Shown here one piece after another: positions 52,690 to 63,656 of a stretch of DNA of 64,000 nucleotides. Source of the stretch: Tragulus kanchil (lineage: Eukaryota; Chordata; Mammalia; Artiodactyla; Tragulidae); contig JAIOJX010000002.1 of assembly GCA_022376925.1 (NCBI GenBank), forward strand, positions 135,666,831 through 135,730,830, in the 5' to 3' direction. The notes below the pieces were generated by a model, which saw only the letters and a list, made by a program, of their open reading frames with translations, had not been told where the DNA came from and searched no databases. The position numbers and the translations under genes were made by a program. The first letter of the stretch is position 1. Each line of letters opens with the position of its first letter.

Positions 52690-53210
52690 AATCAATTTTT
52701 TTCTGTTTGGCTGCACTGGGTCTTCGCTGTGGCTCACAGCATCTTTTGTTGCGACAGACGAGTTGCAGTATGTGGAATCTAGTTCCCTCACCAGGGAACT
52801 ACCAGGGCCCCCTACATTGGGAGCTCAGCATCTCAGTCACCAGACTACCAGGGGAATCTCTGTTTCTTTTTTAATTTCATCTGGTTTTGATTGCACTGGG
52901 TCCTTATTAACTGCGCACAGACTTTCTCGAGTTGCAGCAAGTGAGAGCTTCTCGTTGCAGCAGCTCCTCTCGTTTCAGGACACTAGGCTTCGGAACGTGT
53001 GGGCGGCACATCCGCAGCCTGTGGAATCTTCACACCAGGGATCTAGCCTGGATCCCCTGCATTGGCGGGTGGGACCTCAACCCCTGTGCTGCCAGAGAAG
53101 TCCTGTTCATTTTCACTTTTTGGCTACACCTCGCAGCATGCAGGATCTTCGGGCTCAGAATTGAACACGTCCCCCTTGCCGTGGAAGCAGAGTCTGAACC
53201 ACATTAAAAA
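52690..53210 (-). mobile_element. cluster of three old reverse CHR-type SINE fragments
   Basis: Three successive reverse copies at about 52690-52860, 52880-53100 and 53110-53205. Each carries gctgcactgggtc-like sequence, a reversed B box, and an end such as ccaccaggg or agagaagtcc. All are strongly diverged. Followed by an AAT microsatellite (53205-53225). Confidence 0.6.
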
Positions 53211-53285
53211 TAATAATAATAATAATTGCAGGAGTACCCGCACTTCTGTCCGCGGTGTGTACAGCCAGTCAGGGACAACTCCCAG

Positions 53286-54014
53286 CCTTGTCCACTGGGT
53301 CCTGCCCTGAAGCCTTGACTCGATGTTCCCTGTCTCCACTGAGAAATGCTGCCATGACCCCTCCCGGCCTCGGCAGCTGGAATAAAACCCATGTCCTTCT
53401 GGATAGGGTGGCACTGGAGCAGAGCCCTACAGGCCGTGAAGCAGCAGCCAGGCCTGGGCAAAGAGCCGTCCTGCAGGCCGGGAGGGCCTCAGGGTGAGCC
53501 AGCGAGCTGACACAGGAATCCAGCCAGACAGAGGGTGAGGACAAGTGCTGGTTCCTCTGTGGCTGCTTACTAGCATTACGCAGGAGGTGGACACATGTTA
53601 CAATCTGACATCCCTCTGTCTTCCTGTTTTCTGTCTATCCCCAACTAGTGCATAAGACAGGAGCCTTGCTGGGCCCTCTCCCATTGTAGGCTCCACAAGG
53701 GACCCATCCCCCTTTTCTAAGTTTATTTACTTGTTTGACTGCATCAGGTCTTAGATGCAACACGCGAGATCTCAGTGTCCTCACGCGGGATCTTTCCGTG
53801 TGGCACAGGGACGCATGTGGGATCTTAGTTCCCCAACCAGGGACTGAACCCATGTCCCCTGCATTGCAAGGCAGATTCTTAACCACTAGACCACCAGGGA
53901 AGATCCCACAAAGAACCCTTGTGATGAGGACAGTCTTCAGTGTGTGGTGGGCACATCAACCCACACATGTGGTAAACTCAGATAGAGCTAAATGCCCGAA
54001 CACACACACACACA

Positions 54015-54046
<32 letters not shown>

Positions 54047-55483
54047 GTAAAACCGGGATATCTGAATAAGCTCGGGGTCCTGGTTGGGATACTGTACTGT
54101 AAGATGTTGCTGCTGCGGAAACCAAGTCAGGAGTCTATGAGATCTCTCTCTATTATTTCTTTCTTCTTTTTTTGGCCAAGACCATGGATCAAACCCTCAG
54201 AAGGAAAGTGCAGTCCTAAGCACTTGACCACCAGGGAATTCCTTCTGCATGATTTCTTATAGCTGTTTGTGAATCTACAATTATCCCCCCCAAAATGTCG
54301 ATCTAAAGAATGAGTTAAGCTCTTCCTAAAGCAGTAGTTGGTTTTATTTATGTTAAAGATTTATTTGTTTTTGCCTGTGCTGGGTCTCCTTGTCCACTGG
54401 GTCCTGCCCTGAAGCCTTGACTCGATGTTCCCTGTCTCCACTGAGAAATGCTGCCATGACCCCTCCCGGCCTCGGCAGCTGGAATAAAACCCATGTCCTT
54501 CTGGATAGGGTGGCACTGGAGCAGAGCCCTACAGGCCGTGAAGCAGCAGCCAGGCCTGGGCAAAGAGCCGTCCTGCAGGCCGGGAGGGCCTCAGGGTGAG
54601 CCAGCGAGCTGACACAGGAATCCAGCCAGACAGAGGGTGAGGACAAGTGCTGGTTCCTCTGTGGCTGCTTACTAGCATTACGCAGGAGGTGGACACATGT
54701 TACAATCTGACATCCCTCTGTCTTCCTGTTTTCTGTCTATCCCCAACTAGTGCATAAGACAGGAGCCTTGCTGGGCCCTCTCCCATTGTAGGCTCCACAA
54801 GGGACCCATCCCCCTTTTCTAAGTTTATTTACTTGTTTGACTGCATCAGGTCTTAGATGCAACACGCGAGATCTCAGTGTCCTCACGCGGGATCTTTCCG
54901 TGTGGCACAGGGACGCATGTGGGATCTTAGTTCCCCAACCAGGGACTGAACCCATGTCCCCTGCATTGCAAGGCAGATTCTTAACCACTAGACCACCAGG
55001 GAAGATCCCACAAAGAACCCTTGTGATGAGGACAGTCTTCAGTGTGTGGTGGGCACATCAACCCACACATGTGGTAAACTCAGATAGAGCTAAATGCCCG
55101 AACACACACACACACACTCTCTCTCTCTCTCTCTCTCCAAGTAAAACCGGGATATCTGAATAAGCTCGGGGTCCTGGTTGGGATACTGTACTGTAAGATG
55201 TTGCTGCTGCGGAAACCAAGTCAGGAGTCTATGAGATCTCTCTCTATTATTTCTTTCTTCTTTTTTTGGCCAAGACCATGGATCAAACCCTCAGAAGGAA
55301 AGTGCAGTCCTAAGCACTTGACCACCAGGGAATTCCTTCTGCATGATTTCTTATAGCTGTTTGTGAATCTACAATTATCCCCCCCAAAATGTCGATCTAA
55401 AGAATGAGTTAAGCTCTTCCTAAAGCAGTAGTTGGTTTTATTTATGTTAAAGATTTATTTGTTTTTGCCTGTGCTGGGTCTCC
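53286..55483 (+). repeat. direct tandem duplication 12 (offset 1102)
   Basis: 53286-54387 and 54388-55483 abut. Apart from a shorter AC/TC microsatellite in unit 2, the units read identically. Intergenic. Each unit contains an old reverse CHR SINE (53715-53905 and 54817-55007) and a second fragment (54165-54245 and 55262-55340). Confidence 0.94.
54000..54043. repeat. compound AC/TC microsatellite
   Basis: (AC)n followed by (TC)n. The counterpart at 55102-55137 is about seven bases shorter. This is the main difference between the two units of duplication 12. Confidence 0.9.
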
Positions 55484-55915
55484 CTTGCTGCACTCAGCTG
55501 TGGTAGGCTGGGCTACTCTGTCATGGTAGTGTGTGTTTCTCATCACAGTGACTTCTCTCATTGCAGAGCACAGGCTGTAGGGTGCGTGGTCTTCACGAGT
55601 TGCAGCTCACGGACTTAGTTGCTTCGCGACATGTGGGATCTTCCTGGAACGGGGATCGAACCCGTGTCCCCTGCATTTGGCCACACAGAGTCTTTACCAC
55701 TAAGCCACCAGGGAAACCCTCTTTGATTGTTTTAGAGAATCTTTTTAAACACTCTGCAGCTTTTTTTTTCTTTTTCTTTTTTTTTTTTTTTTTTTTTTTT
55801 GAGCTCGCCATGCAGCTTGCAGGATCTCTGTTTCCCAACCAGAAACTGAACCTGGGCCACAGCAGTGACAGCCTGGAATCCTAACCAACTGGGCCTCCAG
55901 GGAACTCCTCAAAAC
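55462..55915 (-). mobile_element. two reverse CHR-type SINE fragments
   Basis: 55462-55720 ends in ctaagccaccagggaaaccc; 55755-55915 starts with a long T-tract and ends gggcctccagggaactcc. Both show reversed B-box words (ggggatcgaacccgtgtccc; accagaaactgaacctggg). Diverged. Confidence 0.65.
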
Positions 55916-56151
55916 CTTTCTGAATGCCTGTCTGCTGGGATATTGGCAAAGGAGTAAATAAAAAATTGACAACAAAACAAAAATCAACTGTATAGCCATC
56001 CTAAGGCCCTCCTGGGATTCCCTGGCTGTGGTGGGTGTGACGGGCCAGGACCCTAGGCCCCAGTGCTCAGCAGAGGCCCCAGGCTGCCTCCAGGACTAAG
56101 GAACCAACCCCACGGATGCACCAGAGACTTCTAGCCCTTGCTTGTATTGCC

Positions 56152-56412
56152 TCAGTTCAGTTCATTTCAGTCGCCCAGTTGTGTTCGACTCATGGCAACC
56201 CCGTGGACTGCAGCACGCAAAGCTTTCCTGTCCTTCACCGTCTCCCAGAACCTGCTCAAACTCATGTCCATTGCCCCAGTGATGCCATCTAGCCATCTCG
56301 TCCTCTGTCGACCCCTTCTCCTGTGGCCTTCTACTTTTCCCAGCATCAAGGTTCTTCTGCAATGAGTCGTCTCTTGACATCAGGTGGCCAGCGTACTGGA
56401 CCTTCGGCATCC
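56152..56412 (-). mobile_element. RTE-BovB LINE 3' end, reverse
   Basis: cagttcagttcatttcagtc, tgtgttcgactcatggcaac, cccgtggactgcagcacg, ctcaaactcatgtccattg and gagtcgtctcttgacatcag are the reverse of the BovB 3' terminus (gcgaagagacgactca side). Reads on the minus strand as a frame with RQRTRWLDGITGAMDMSLS, typical of the BovB reverse transcriptase C-terminus. Confidence 0.85.
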
Positions 56413-56625
56413 GTCCTCCCAGTGGAAACAGAGCGCGAGATGGAGTCCTTCTCTGTCTCCTCTCCAGCCGCCAGCCCTAGGAAGCTGCTCATCTGCTTTC
56501 TGCCGCTATAAATCTGCCTGTTCTGCGTACTTTACATAAACGATCTGTATCATCCCATACATGGCCTTTCATGTCTAGTTGGTACCTCTGGAAGTTCTCA
56601 CTTCCCTGGTGGAACCGAGAACCCA

Positions 56626-56830
56626 GGGAGCTTCCCTGGTGGCTCAGCAGTGAAGAATCCACCTGTAATGTAAGAGACCTGGGTTCAGTGCCTGGGTCGG
56701 GAAGACCCCCTGGAGAAGGGAATGACAGCCCACTTCTTGCCTGGAACATCCCCGTGGACAGAAGAGCCTGGCGGGCTACAGTCCAGGGGGTCTCAAAGAG
56801 TCAGGCACAGCTGAAACGACTGAGCTCCTA
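56626..56830 (+). mobile_element. Bov-tA type SINE
   Basis: gggagcttccctggtggctc, gagacctgggttcagtgcct, agaccccctggagaagggaa, cccgtggacagaagagcctg, tcaggcacagctgaaacgac. Copy at 57785-57989 through duplication 13. Confidence 0.85.
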
Positions 56831-56929
56831 CAATGTCTAGCTTAGTGGAAATTTCACTTAGAGTAAGGCTTTAAGCATTCATCTGTAATGTTTAAAACAT
56901 CGTTGCATGTGTCAGAATTTCCTTCCTTT

Positions 56930-57060
56930 TTATTTTTATTTATTCATTTTTGGTCATGCTGCATAGCATGTACGATCTTAGTTCCCCAACTAGGGATCGA
57001 AACTGTGTCCCTGCAGAGGAAACTCGGAGTCCTAACTACTGGACCTAAGGAATTTCCGTC
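56930..57060 (-). mobile_element. old reverse CHR-type SINE fragment
   Basis: tttggtcatgctgcatagca, ttccccaactagggatcgaa, ctaactactggacctaagg. Copy at about 58087-58219. Confidence 0.6.
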
Positions 57061-57114
57061 TTCCTTTTGAAAACAGAATACACGGACTGTGTGATTAAGC
57101 TATTTCCTGCCTAG

Positions 57115-57360
57115 GCATTTGCTCAAGAGAAGAGAAGTGTATCTAATGTATGCTGTTGTTTACAGCACTATAGTTATAGTCAACCCCAAACTGGAAATAA
57201 CTGAAAGATTCACCAACAGACAAACAGAGAAATAAAGTGTGACATATCCACCCAATGGAATTATTATGTATATACATACTTATAACTGAATCACTTTGCT
57301 GTAAAGCAGAAATTAACATGACATTGCAAATCAACTAGACTTCAATTAATTTTTTAATTA
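57115..57360 (+). mobile_element. L1 LINE 3' end fragment
   Basis: Words of the artiodactyl L1 3' end: tgaatcactttgctgtaaag, acattgcaaatcaactagac, ttcaattaattttttaatt. Copy at about 58274-58520 through duplication 13. Confidence 0.7.
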
Positions 57361-58764
57361 AAGACTCAATGCAATGAAACTATCATAGATAAACCCAACA
57401 ACATGGATGAATCTCAAAATATGATACTGAGTGGAAAAAAAAGCCAATCAAAAAAAAGTGCATGCAACATAATACTGCTTGTGTAGAATTTAAAACATGT
57501 AAACTAGGCTATACTTCCTAAAATCAGATCAGTGACTGGGGAGACAGTAGGTGCCAGGAAACGTTGCAGGCTGTGGATGTTAACAGGTGACCACATATGG
57601 CCAGCGTACTCTGTCTCCTCTCCAGCCGCCCAGCCCTAGGAAGCTGCTCATCTGCTTTCTGCCGCTATAAATCTGCCTGTTCTGCGTACTTTACATAAAC
57701 GATCTGTATCATCCCATACATGGCCTTTCATGTCTAGTTGGTACCTCTGGAAGTTCTCACTTCCCTGGTGGAACCGAGAACCCAGGGAGCTTCCCTGGTG
57801 GCTCAGCAGTGAAGAATCCACCTGTAATGTAAGAGACCTGGGTTCAGTGCCTGGGTCGGGAAGACCCCCTGGAGAAGGGAATGACAGCCCACTTCTTGCC
57901 TGGAACATCCCCGTGGACAGAAGAGCCTGGCGGGCTACAGTCCAGGGGGTCTCAAAGAGTCAGGCACAGCTGAAACGACTGAGCTCCTACAATGTCTAGC
58001 TTAGTGGAAATTTCACTTAGAGTAAGGCTTTAAGCATTCATCTGTAATGTTTAAAACATCGTTGCATGTGTCAGAATTTTCCCTTTCCCTTTTTTATTTT
58101 TATTTATTCATTTTTGGTCATGCTGCATAGCATGTACGATCTTAGTTCCCCAACTAGGGATCGAAACTGTGTCCCTGCAGAGGAAACTCGGAGTCCTAAC
58201 TACTGGACCTAAGGAATTTCCGTCTTCCTTTTGAAAACAGAATACACGGACTGTGTGATTAAGCTATTTCCTGCCTAGGCATTTGCTCAAGAGAAGAGAA
58301 GTGTATCTAATGTATGCTGTTGTTTACAGCACTATAGTTATAGTCAACCCCAAACTGGAAATAACTGAAAGATTCACCAACAGACAAACAGAGAAATAAA
58401 GTGTGACATATCCACCCAATGGAATTATTATGTATATACATACTTATAACTGAATCACTTTGCTGTAAAGCAGAAATTAACATGACATTGCAAATCAACT
58501 AGACTTCAATTAATTTTTTAATTAAAGACTCAATGCAATGAAACTATCATAGATAAACCCAACAACATGGATGAATCTCAAAATATGATACTGAGTGGAA
58601 AAAAAAGCCAATCAAAAAAAAGTGCATGCAACATAATACTGCTTGTGTAGAATTTAAAACATGTAAACTAGGCTATACTTCCTAAAATCAGATCAGTGAC
58701 TGGGGAGACAGTAGGTGCCAGGAAACGTTGCAGGCTGTGGATGTTAACAGGTGACCACATATGT

Positions 58765-59858
58765 CAAAACTCATCCACGGTCTTTGACATAAATGGTAGC
58801 AGTATTTTTTTGGATTTGTCTCCTAAAACAAAGGAAATAAAAACAAAATAAACAAATGGGATTTGACTTTTGTACCACAAAAGAAATCATTGACAAAATG
58901 AAAAGATGACCTAGTGAAAGGGAGAAAATCTTTGCAAATGATATGAGTGACACGGGGTTAACATCCAAAGGATACACACAGTTCGTACCACTCAGCCTCA
59001 GAAAACCAACCACCTAATTTTAAAAATGGGCAGAGTACATGAATAGACATATTTTCAAAGAAGACCTGCAGGTGACCAATGCACATGAAAAGATGCTCAA
59101 CATCACCAGTCATGGGAGAAAGGTAAGTCAAAATCCCAGCGAGATAGCACTTCACATCTGTCAGCATGACTGCTTAATGTGTAATGCAGATGCACACTGC
59201 ACATTAAGGAAGTAAAAAGAAGGTCCAAACAAACACGGAGAGAACCACTTATGTTTAATTTCTTGTGTCTTGCCTTAAAATATAAATTTTATTTCAGCTC
59301 ATATGCTAGCCAAGACATGGACGCAATCTAAATGTCCAACAAATTGATGAATGGATAAGGATGTGGTGCATATACAATGGAATACTACTCAGCCATAAAG
59401 AAGAATAAAATGTTGCCATTTGTAACAACATGGATGAACTTCCTCAAGTTGTGCTCAGTGAAGTCAGACAAAGACAAATACTGTATGATATCACTTACAT
59501 GTGGAATATAAGAAATAGAACTAGTGAATATAATAAAAAAAGAAACTGACTCACAGATACAGGGAACCAATCGATGGTTACCAGAGGGGCAAGATACAGA
59601 TAGGGGATTAAGAGATACAAACTACTATTATAAAATAAATAAAACATACATGTTTGTGAACAACAAAACTCTAATACTTTTTTTTAAAGGCACAACAAAA
59701 ATAAATAAATAAGCTAAAGGATATATTACACAGCTCAGGGAATATAGCTAATATTCTCTAATAACTACAAATGAAGTGTAGCCTTTAAAATTGTGAATCA
59801 CTGTGTTGTACTTATATAATATTGTACGTCAATTGTACCTCAATATTTTAAAAAACAC
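58765..59858 (+). mobile_element. L1 LINE 3' part (ORF2 end and 3' UTR)
   Basis: aaaagatgacctagtgaaag, gaaaatctttgcaaatgata, gaaaagatgctcaacatcac, atacaatggaatactactca, ggtggcaaatgtg-like motifs and the terminal caattgtacctcaatatttt. The coding frames are broken. Truncated at the 5' end, partly by the duplication junction at 58763. Confidence 0.75.
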
Positions 59859-59862
59859 CTCA

Positions 59863-59960
59863 TCCAGGGACTTCCCTGGCAGCTCACTGTAGGGATGTGT
59901 GGGTCTAATTCCTTGTTGGGGAATGAAGGTCCCACATGTCGCATGACCAAAAAAACAAAG
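59863..59960 (+). mobile_element. old CHR-type SINE fragment
   Basis: gggacttccctggcagctca, gtctaattccttgttgggga, ggtcccacatgtcgcatgac, then an A-run. Directly after the L1 tail. Confidence 0.65.
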
Positions 59961-60693
59961 AGTATCCATTGGTATTTTATGTGTGCCTTATTGTACGTCA
60001 ATTGTGTTTCCATCTAGCCTCTTTGTAGGACTCCTTTTAGTCAGTCTTGCATTAGAATACTCTTGCAAACAGCCCTTTGTTAGCATGGCCATTACAGCAG
60101 TTCCAGTGAGGAGCTGCCCTGAAGCCACCCAGCCAGCCCTGGTGAGAGCATAATCCTCATTTGTTGAGGGTTTACTAACCCTTGGCAGGTTTGGGATTCC
60201 AAAGTCTTTTAGCCACCTGCCTGTAAATAAAGAAAACAACCACCGGGGGGCGTACCGGAATTTCTCTTTTTCTAGAAGAAACTGAGAGGTTAAGGTTTTC
60301 TGAGATGAGCAGAGCTTTTCTCACAAGAACCTTCTTAAATCTTTAAAAAAAAAAAAAAAAAAACCAAAACCAGCCAAACAAACAACCCTCAAAAACTCTT
60401 GTCAAGATCAATCTTCCACAGACCAGCAGTCCCACGCCTAGGATGTGACCTAGAGAGACTCCAGTCTAGGAGAGAACATCCACCACTTCGTCACTGCAAC
60501 CTTGCTTGTCATAGAAGACGGCAGACAGTGGAACCACCCTTCGTTAACGGTATGAGATCAATCCTTCTAAAACTATATGTGTGGACTTTGCTGGAGATTT
60601 TGTTAAAAGGCAGGGTCAGAGTCCCTAGGCCTGGGATGTGGCCAGATGATGTCAATAGTGCTGGTTAGCAGATCTCATGTTAAAGAGTATTGG
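59961..60693. other. intergenic, unassigned
   Basis: No coding exon. 60341-60363 is an A-run. Part near 60540-60660 resembles a degraded MER5-type element (aggtctgggatgtggcc-like). Nothing else recognised. Confidence 0.4.
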
Positions 60694-61625
60694 CTCACTG
60701 GCTGGACTAGAGTGACCCTAAAGAGTAGCCGTGAAATGAAAAGACGCTTGCTCCTTGGAAGAAAAGCTATGACAAACCTAGACAGCCCAGTAAAAAAGAG
60801 AGACATCACCTTGCCGATAAAAGTCCGTAGAGTCAGGGCTTCCCCTGGTGGTCCAGTGGGTAAGGACACTGCCTTGCAGTGCAAGGGGCGCCGGTTCAAT
60901 CCCTGGCCTGGGAAGATCCCACGTGCCGTGGAGCAGCTGGACCCATGTGTCCAATTACCGAGGAGCCGGAGCTCTGGAGCGCATGCGCCCAGAGCCGGCG
61001 CTCTGCAACGACAGACGCCACCGCGATGGGAGGCCTACAGGAGCCAAAGAACAAAGACGGATGAAAATAGAGAAATGAAAGACCAATAGAAGTGGCCCAC
61101 CCGCTCCTCTCCCTCCCCAACCCGACTCCCGCCCAGAATAAATAAATAAATCTTTAAAAAAAAAAAAAAAGGTCCGTAGAGTCAAAGCTATGGCTTTCCC
61201 AGTAGTCGTGTTTGGATGTGAGAGCTGGGTCATAAAGAAGGCAGAGCACCAAAGAAATGGTGCCTTTGAACTGTGGTGCTGGAGAAGGCTCCTGAGAGTC
61301 TCTTGGACTGCAAGGAGATCAAACCAGCCACTCCTAAAGGACGTCAACCGTGGAGAGTCGTTGGAAGGACTGATGCTGAAGCTCCAATATTTTGGTCACC
61401 TGATGCGAAGAGACGACTCACGGGAAAAGAGCTGATGATGGGAAAATAGAAGGCCAAAGGAGAAGGGGACGACAGAGGACGGGATGGCTGGATGGCAGTA
61501 CTGAGTCAGTGGGTATGAGTTTGAGCAAGCTCCGGAAGATGGTGAAGGACGGGGAAGCCTCGCGTGCTCTAGTCCCTGGGGTCGCAAAGAGTCAGCCATG
61601 ACTGAGCGACTGGCCTGAACTGGAC
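60694..61625 (+). mobile_element. RTE-BovB LINE 3' end split by a SINE
   Basis: The left part, 60694-60835, reads gtgaaatgaaaagacgcttg and ccttggaagaaaagctatga. The right part, 61172-61625, resumes with caaagctatggctttcccag and runs to the BovB terminus gactgagcgactggcctgaa. The right part keeps an open frame with VFGCESWVIKKAEHQRNGAF, ELWCWRRLLRVSWTARRSNQ and LKLQYFGHLMRRDDS, the C-terminal end of the BovB reverse transcriptase protein. Copy at 61829-62760. Confidence 0.92.
60836..61171 (+). mobile_element. CHR-type SINE, lineage subfamily, full length (insertion S7)
   Basis: Sits inside BovB and is flanked by gtccgtagagtca at 60823-60835 and 61172-61184, an exact 13-bp target-site duplication. 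Layout: tRNA-like head with ggttcaatccctgg, CHR body (gagctctggagcgcatgcgc, cggcgctctgcaacgacaga, gggaggcctacaggagcc), then a roughly 100-base extension (gaccaatagaagtggcccac, C-rich tract, aataaataaataaatc) and an A-tail. This is the best reference copy for the subfamily. Confidence 0.93.
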
Positions 61626-61970
61626 TGAAGGAGCAGTGGCTTCAACAACAGAACCCTGTGGCCGGGGCGGCTCCGTCACTGAGCCATATGGCTGTCAGGA
61701 GTCGGGGCTGCTTCCCCAGGTTTTTTCTATCCTTGTAGTGTTTCCCTCGTCTGCATGGCCTGAGACAGTTCTCTCCCATGGTGAATCCTTGCAGACATAA
61801 GCCAGAGCCCAGTAAAAGAGAGACTTTTCTCACTGGCTGGACTAGAGTGACCCTAAAGAGTAGCCGTGAAATGAAAAGACGCTTGCTCCTTGGAAGAAAA
61901 GCTATGACAAACCTAGACAGCCCAGTAAAAAAGAGAGACATCACCTTGCCGATAAAAGTCCGTAGAGTCA

Positions 61971-62306
61971 GGGCTTCCCCTGGTGGTCCAGTGGGTAAGG
62001 ACACTGCCTTGCAGTGCAAGGGGCGCCGGTTCAATCCCTGGCCTGGGAAGATCCCACGTGCCGTGGAGCAGCTGGACCCATGTGTCCAATTACCGAGGAG
62101 CCGGAGCTCTGGAGCGCATGCGCCCAGAGCCGGCGCTCTGCAACGACAGACGCCACCGCGATGGGAGGCCTACAGGAGCCAAAGAACAAAGACGGATGAA
62201 AATAGAGAAATGAAAGACCAATAGAAGTGGCCCACCCGCTCCTCTCCCTCCCCAACCCGACTCCCGCCCAGAATAAATAAATAAATCTTTAAAAAAAAAA
62301 AAAAAG
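61971..62306 (+). mobile_element. CHR-type SINE, duplicate copy of S7
   Basis: Carried by duplication 14, including the same target-site repeats (61958-61970 and 62307-62319). Not an independent insertion. Confidence 0.9.
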
Positions 62307-63118
62307 GTCCGTAGAGTCAAAGCTATGGCTTTCCCAGTAGTCGTGTTTGGATGTGAGAGCTGGGTCATAAAGAAGGCAGAGCACCAAAGAAATGGTGCCT
62401 TTGAACTGTGGTGCTGGAGAAGGCTCCTGAGAGTCTCTTGGACTGCAAGGAGATCAAACCAGCCACTCCTAAAGGACGTCAACCGTGGAGAGTCGTTGGA
62501 AGGACTGATGCTGAAGCTCCAATATTTTGGTCACCTGATGCGAAGAGACGACTCACGGGAAAAGAGCTGATGATGGGAAAATAGAAGGCCAAAGGAGAAG
62601 GGGACGACAGAGGACGGGATGGCTGGATGGCAGTACTGAGTCAGTGGGTATGAGTTTGAGCAAGCTCCGGAAGATGGTGAAGGACGGGGAAGCCTCGCGT
62701 GCTCTAGTCCCTGGGGTCGCAAAGAGTCAGCCATGACTGAGCGACTGGCCTGAACTGGACTGAAGGAGCAGTGGCTTCAACAACAGAACCCTGTGGCCGG
62801 GGCGGCTCCGTCACTGAGCCATATGGCTGTCAGGAGTCGGGGCTGCTTCCCCAGGTTTTTTCTATCCTTGTAGTGTTTCCCTCGTCTGCATGGCCTGAGA
62901 CAGTTCTCTCCCATGGTGAATCCCATTTAGTGAGAACAGCTACAGTGGCGTGCAGAGGACATAGCCCTTCTCTTTAAAGCCAGGACCCCCAAGTGGATGA
63001 CTCAACTATGGTTACCTCCCACGAGTTAGAACTTGATCTGACTCATGCCAATCTGGGAGGCTGTGACTTGTAGTCTTTTTTTGGAATGTCATGTCCTCAT
63101 CGAGAACGCCGAGTGTTC

Positions 63119-63330
63119 TGTGTTGTTGTTCAGTCACTCAGTTGTGTCCAGCTCTTCGCAACCCCATGGACGACAGCACGCCAGGCTTCTTTGTTCTTTA
63201 CCATCTCATCCTCTGTCATCCCCTTCTCTTGCCATCTATCTTTCTTTGTTGCCCAACCAGGCATCAGACCCATGCCTCTTACAGTGGAAAGGCAGAGTCC
63301 TAACTACTGGACTGGCAAGGAATTCCCCTG
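63119..63330 (-). mobile_element. BovB 3' fragment and CHR-type fragment, reverse
   Basis: 63119-63240 is reverse BovB end (ttcagtcactcagttgtgtc, gcaaccccatggacgacagc). 63235-63330 is a reverse CHR-type SINE (gcccaaccaggcatcagacc, gactggcaaggaattcccc). Confidence 0.7.
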
Positions 63331-63463
63331 GAGGGTGTCTGAGAATGGCTTATCTCTGTTACCAGAGAATTACCGGATCACATTATACTGTCTCCTGAGA
63401 AAGAAAGGATGAAAATCCCTGTGCTGCACCAGATGCTGTGAACGCTAACTCACTGGATGGTGT

Positions 63464-63656
63464 AGGTCAGGGAGCAGCAAAAGTTTCCTGTAAAGAACCA
63501 GATGGGTAAATACTTTAGGCTTTGCAGCCCACACGGTCTCTGTCACAAGGACTCAGCTCTACTATGGTAGCACATCAGCAGTCAGAAACAAAATGCAAAT
63601 AAATGGGCATGCCTGTGTTCCGATAAAACTTTATAAAAAACAATTTGTAGGGCCAT
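63464..63656 (+). mobile_element. hAT-type (MER) DNA transposon fossil
   Basis: aggtcagggagcagcaaaag, ctgtaaagaaccagatgggt, actttaggctttgcagccca, aatgggcatgcctgtgttcc, gataaaactttataaaaaac. Same family as the reverse element at 22530-22770. The family name is not asserted. Confidence 0.65.

Larger units (their letters stand above)
56451..58763 (+). repeat. direct tandem duplication 13 (offset 1158-1159)
   Basis: 56451-57608 and 57609-58763. The junction carries the 12-base word ggccagcgtact (57599-57610), which also occurs at 56386-56397. This suggests the second unit starts with that word and then skips about 53 bases. Contains a Bov-tA SINE, a reverse CHR fragment and an L1 3' piece in each unit. 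Confidence 0.94.
60694..62923 (+). repeat. direct duplication 14 (offset 1135)
   Basis: Unit 1 is 60694-61788 and unit 2 is 61829-62923, with a 40-base spacer. I see no difference between the units over the SINE and BovB parts. A third partial copy begins at 63657. Confidence 0.95.

Noticed and set aside
61190..61435. 81-codon open frame with reverse-transcriptase-like residues, as a possible host gene
   Set aside because: It is the C-terminal remnant of the BovB LINE protein, present two to three times through duplication.
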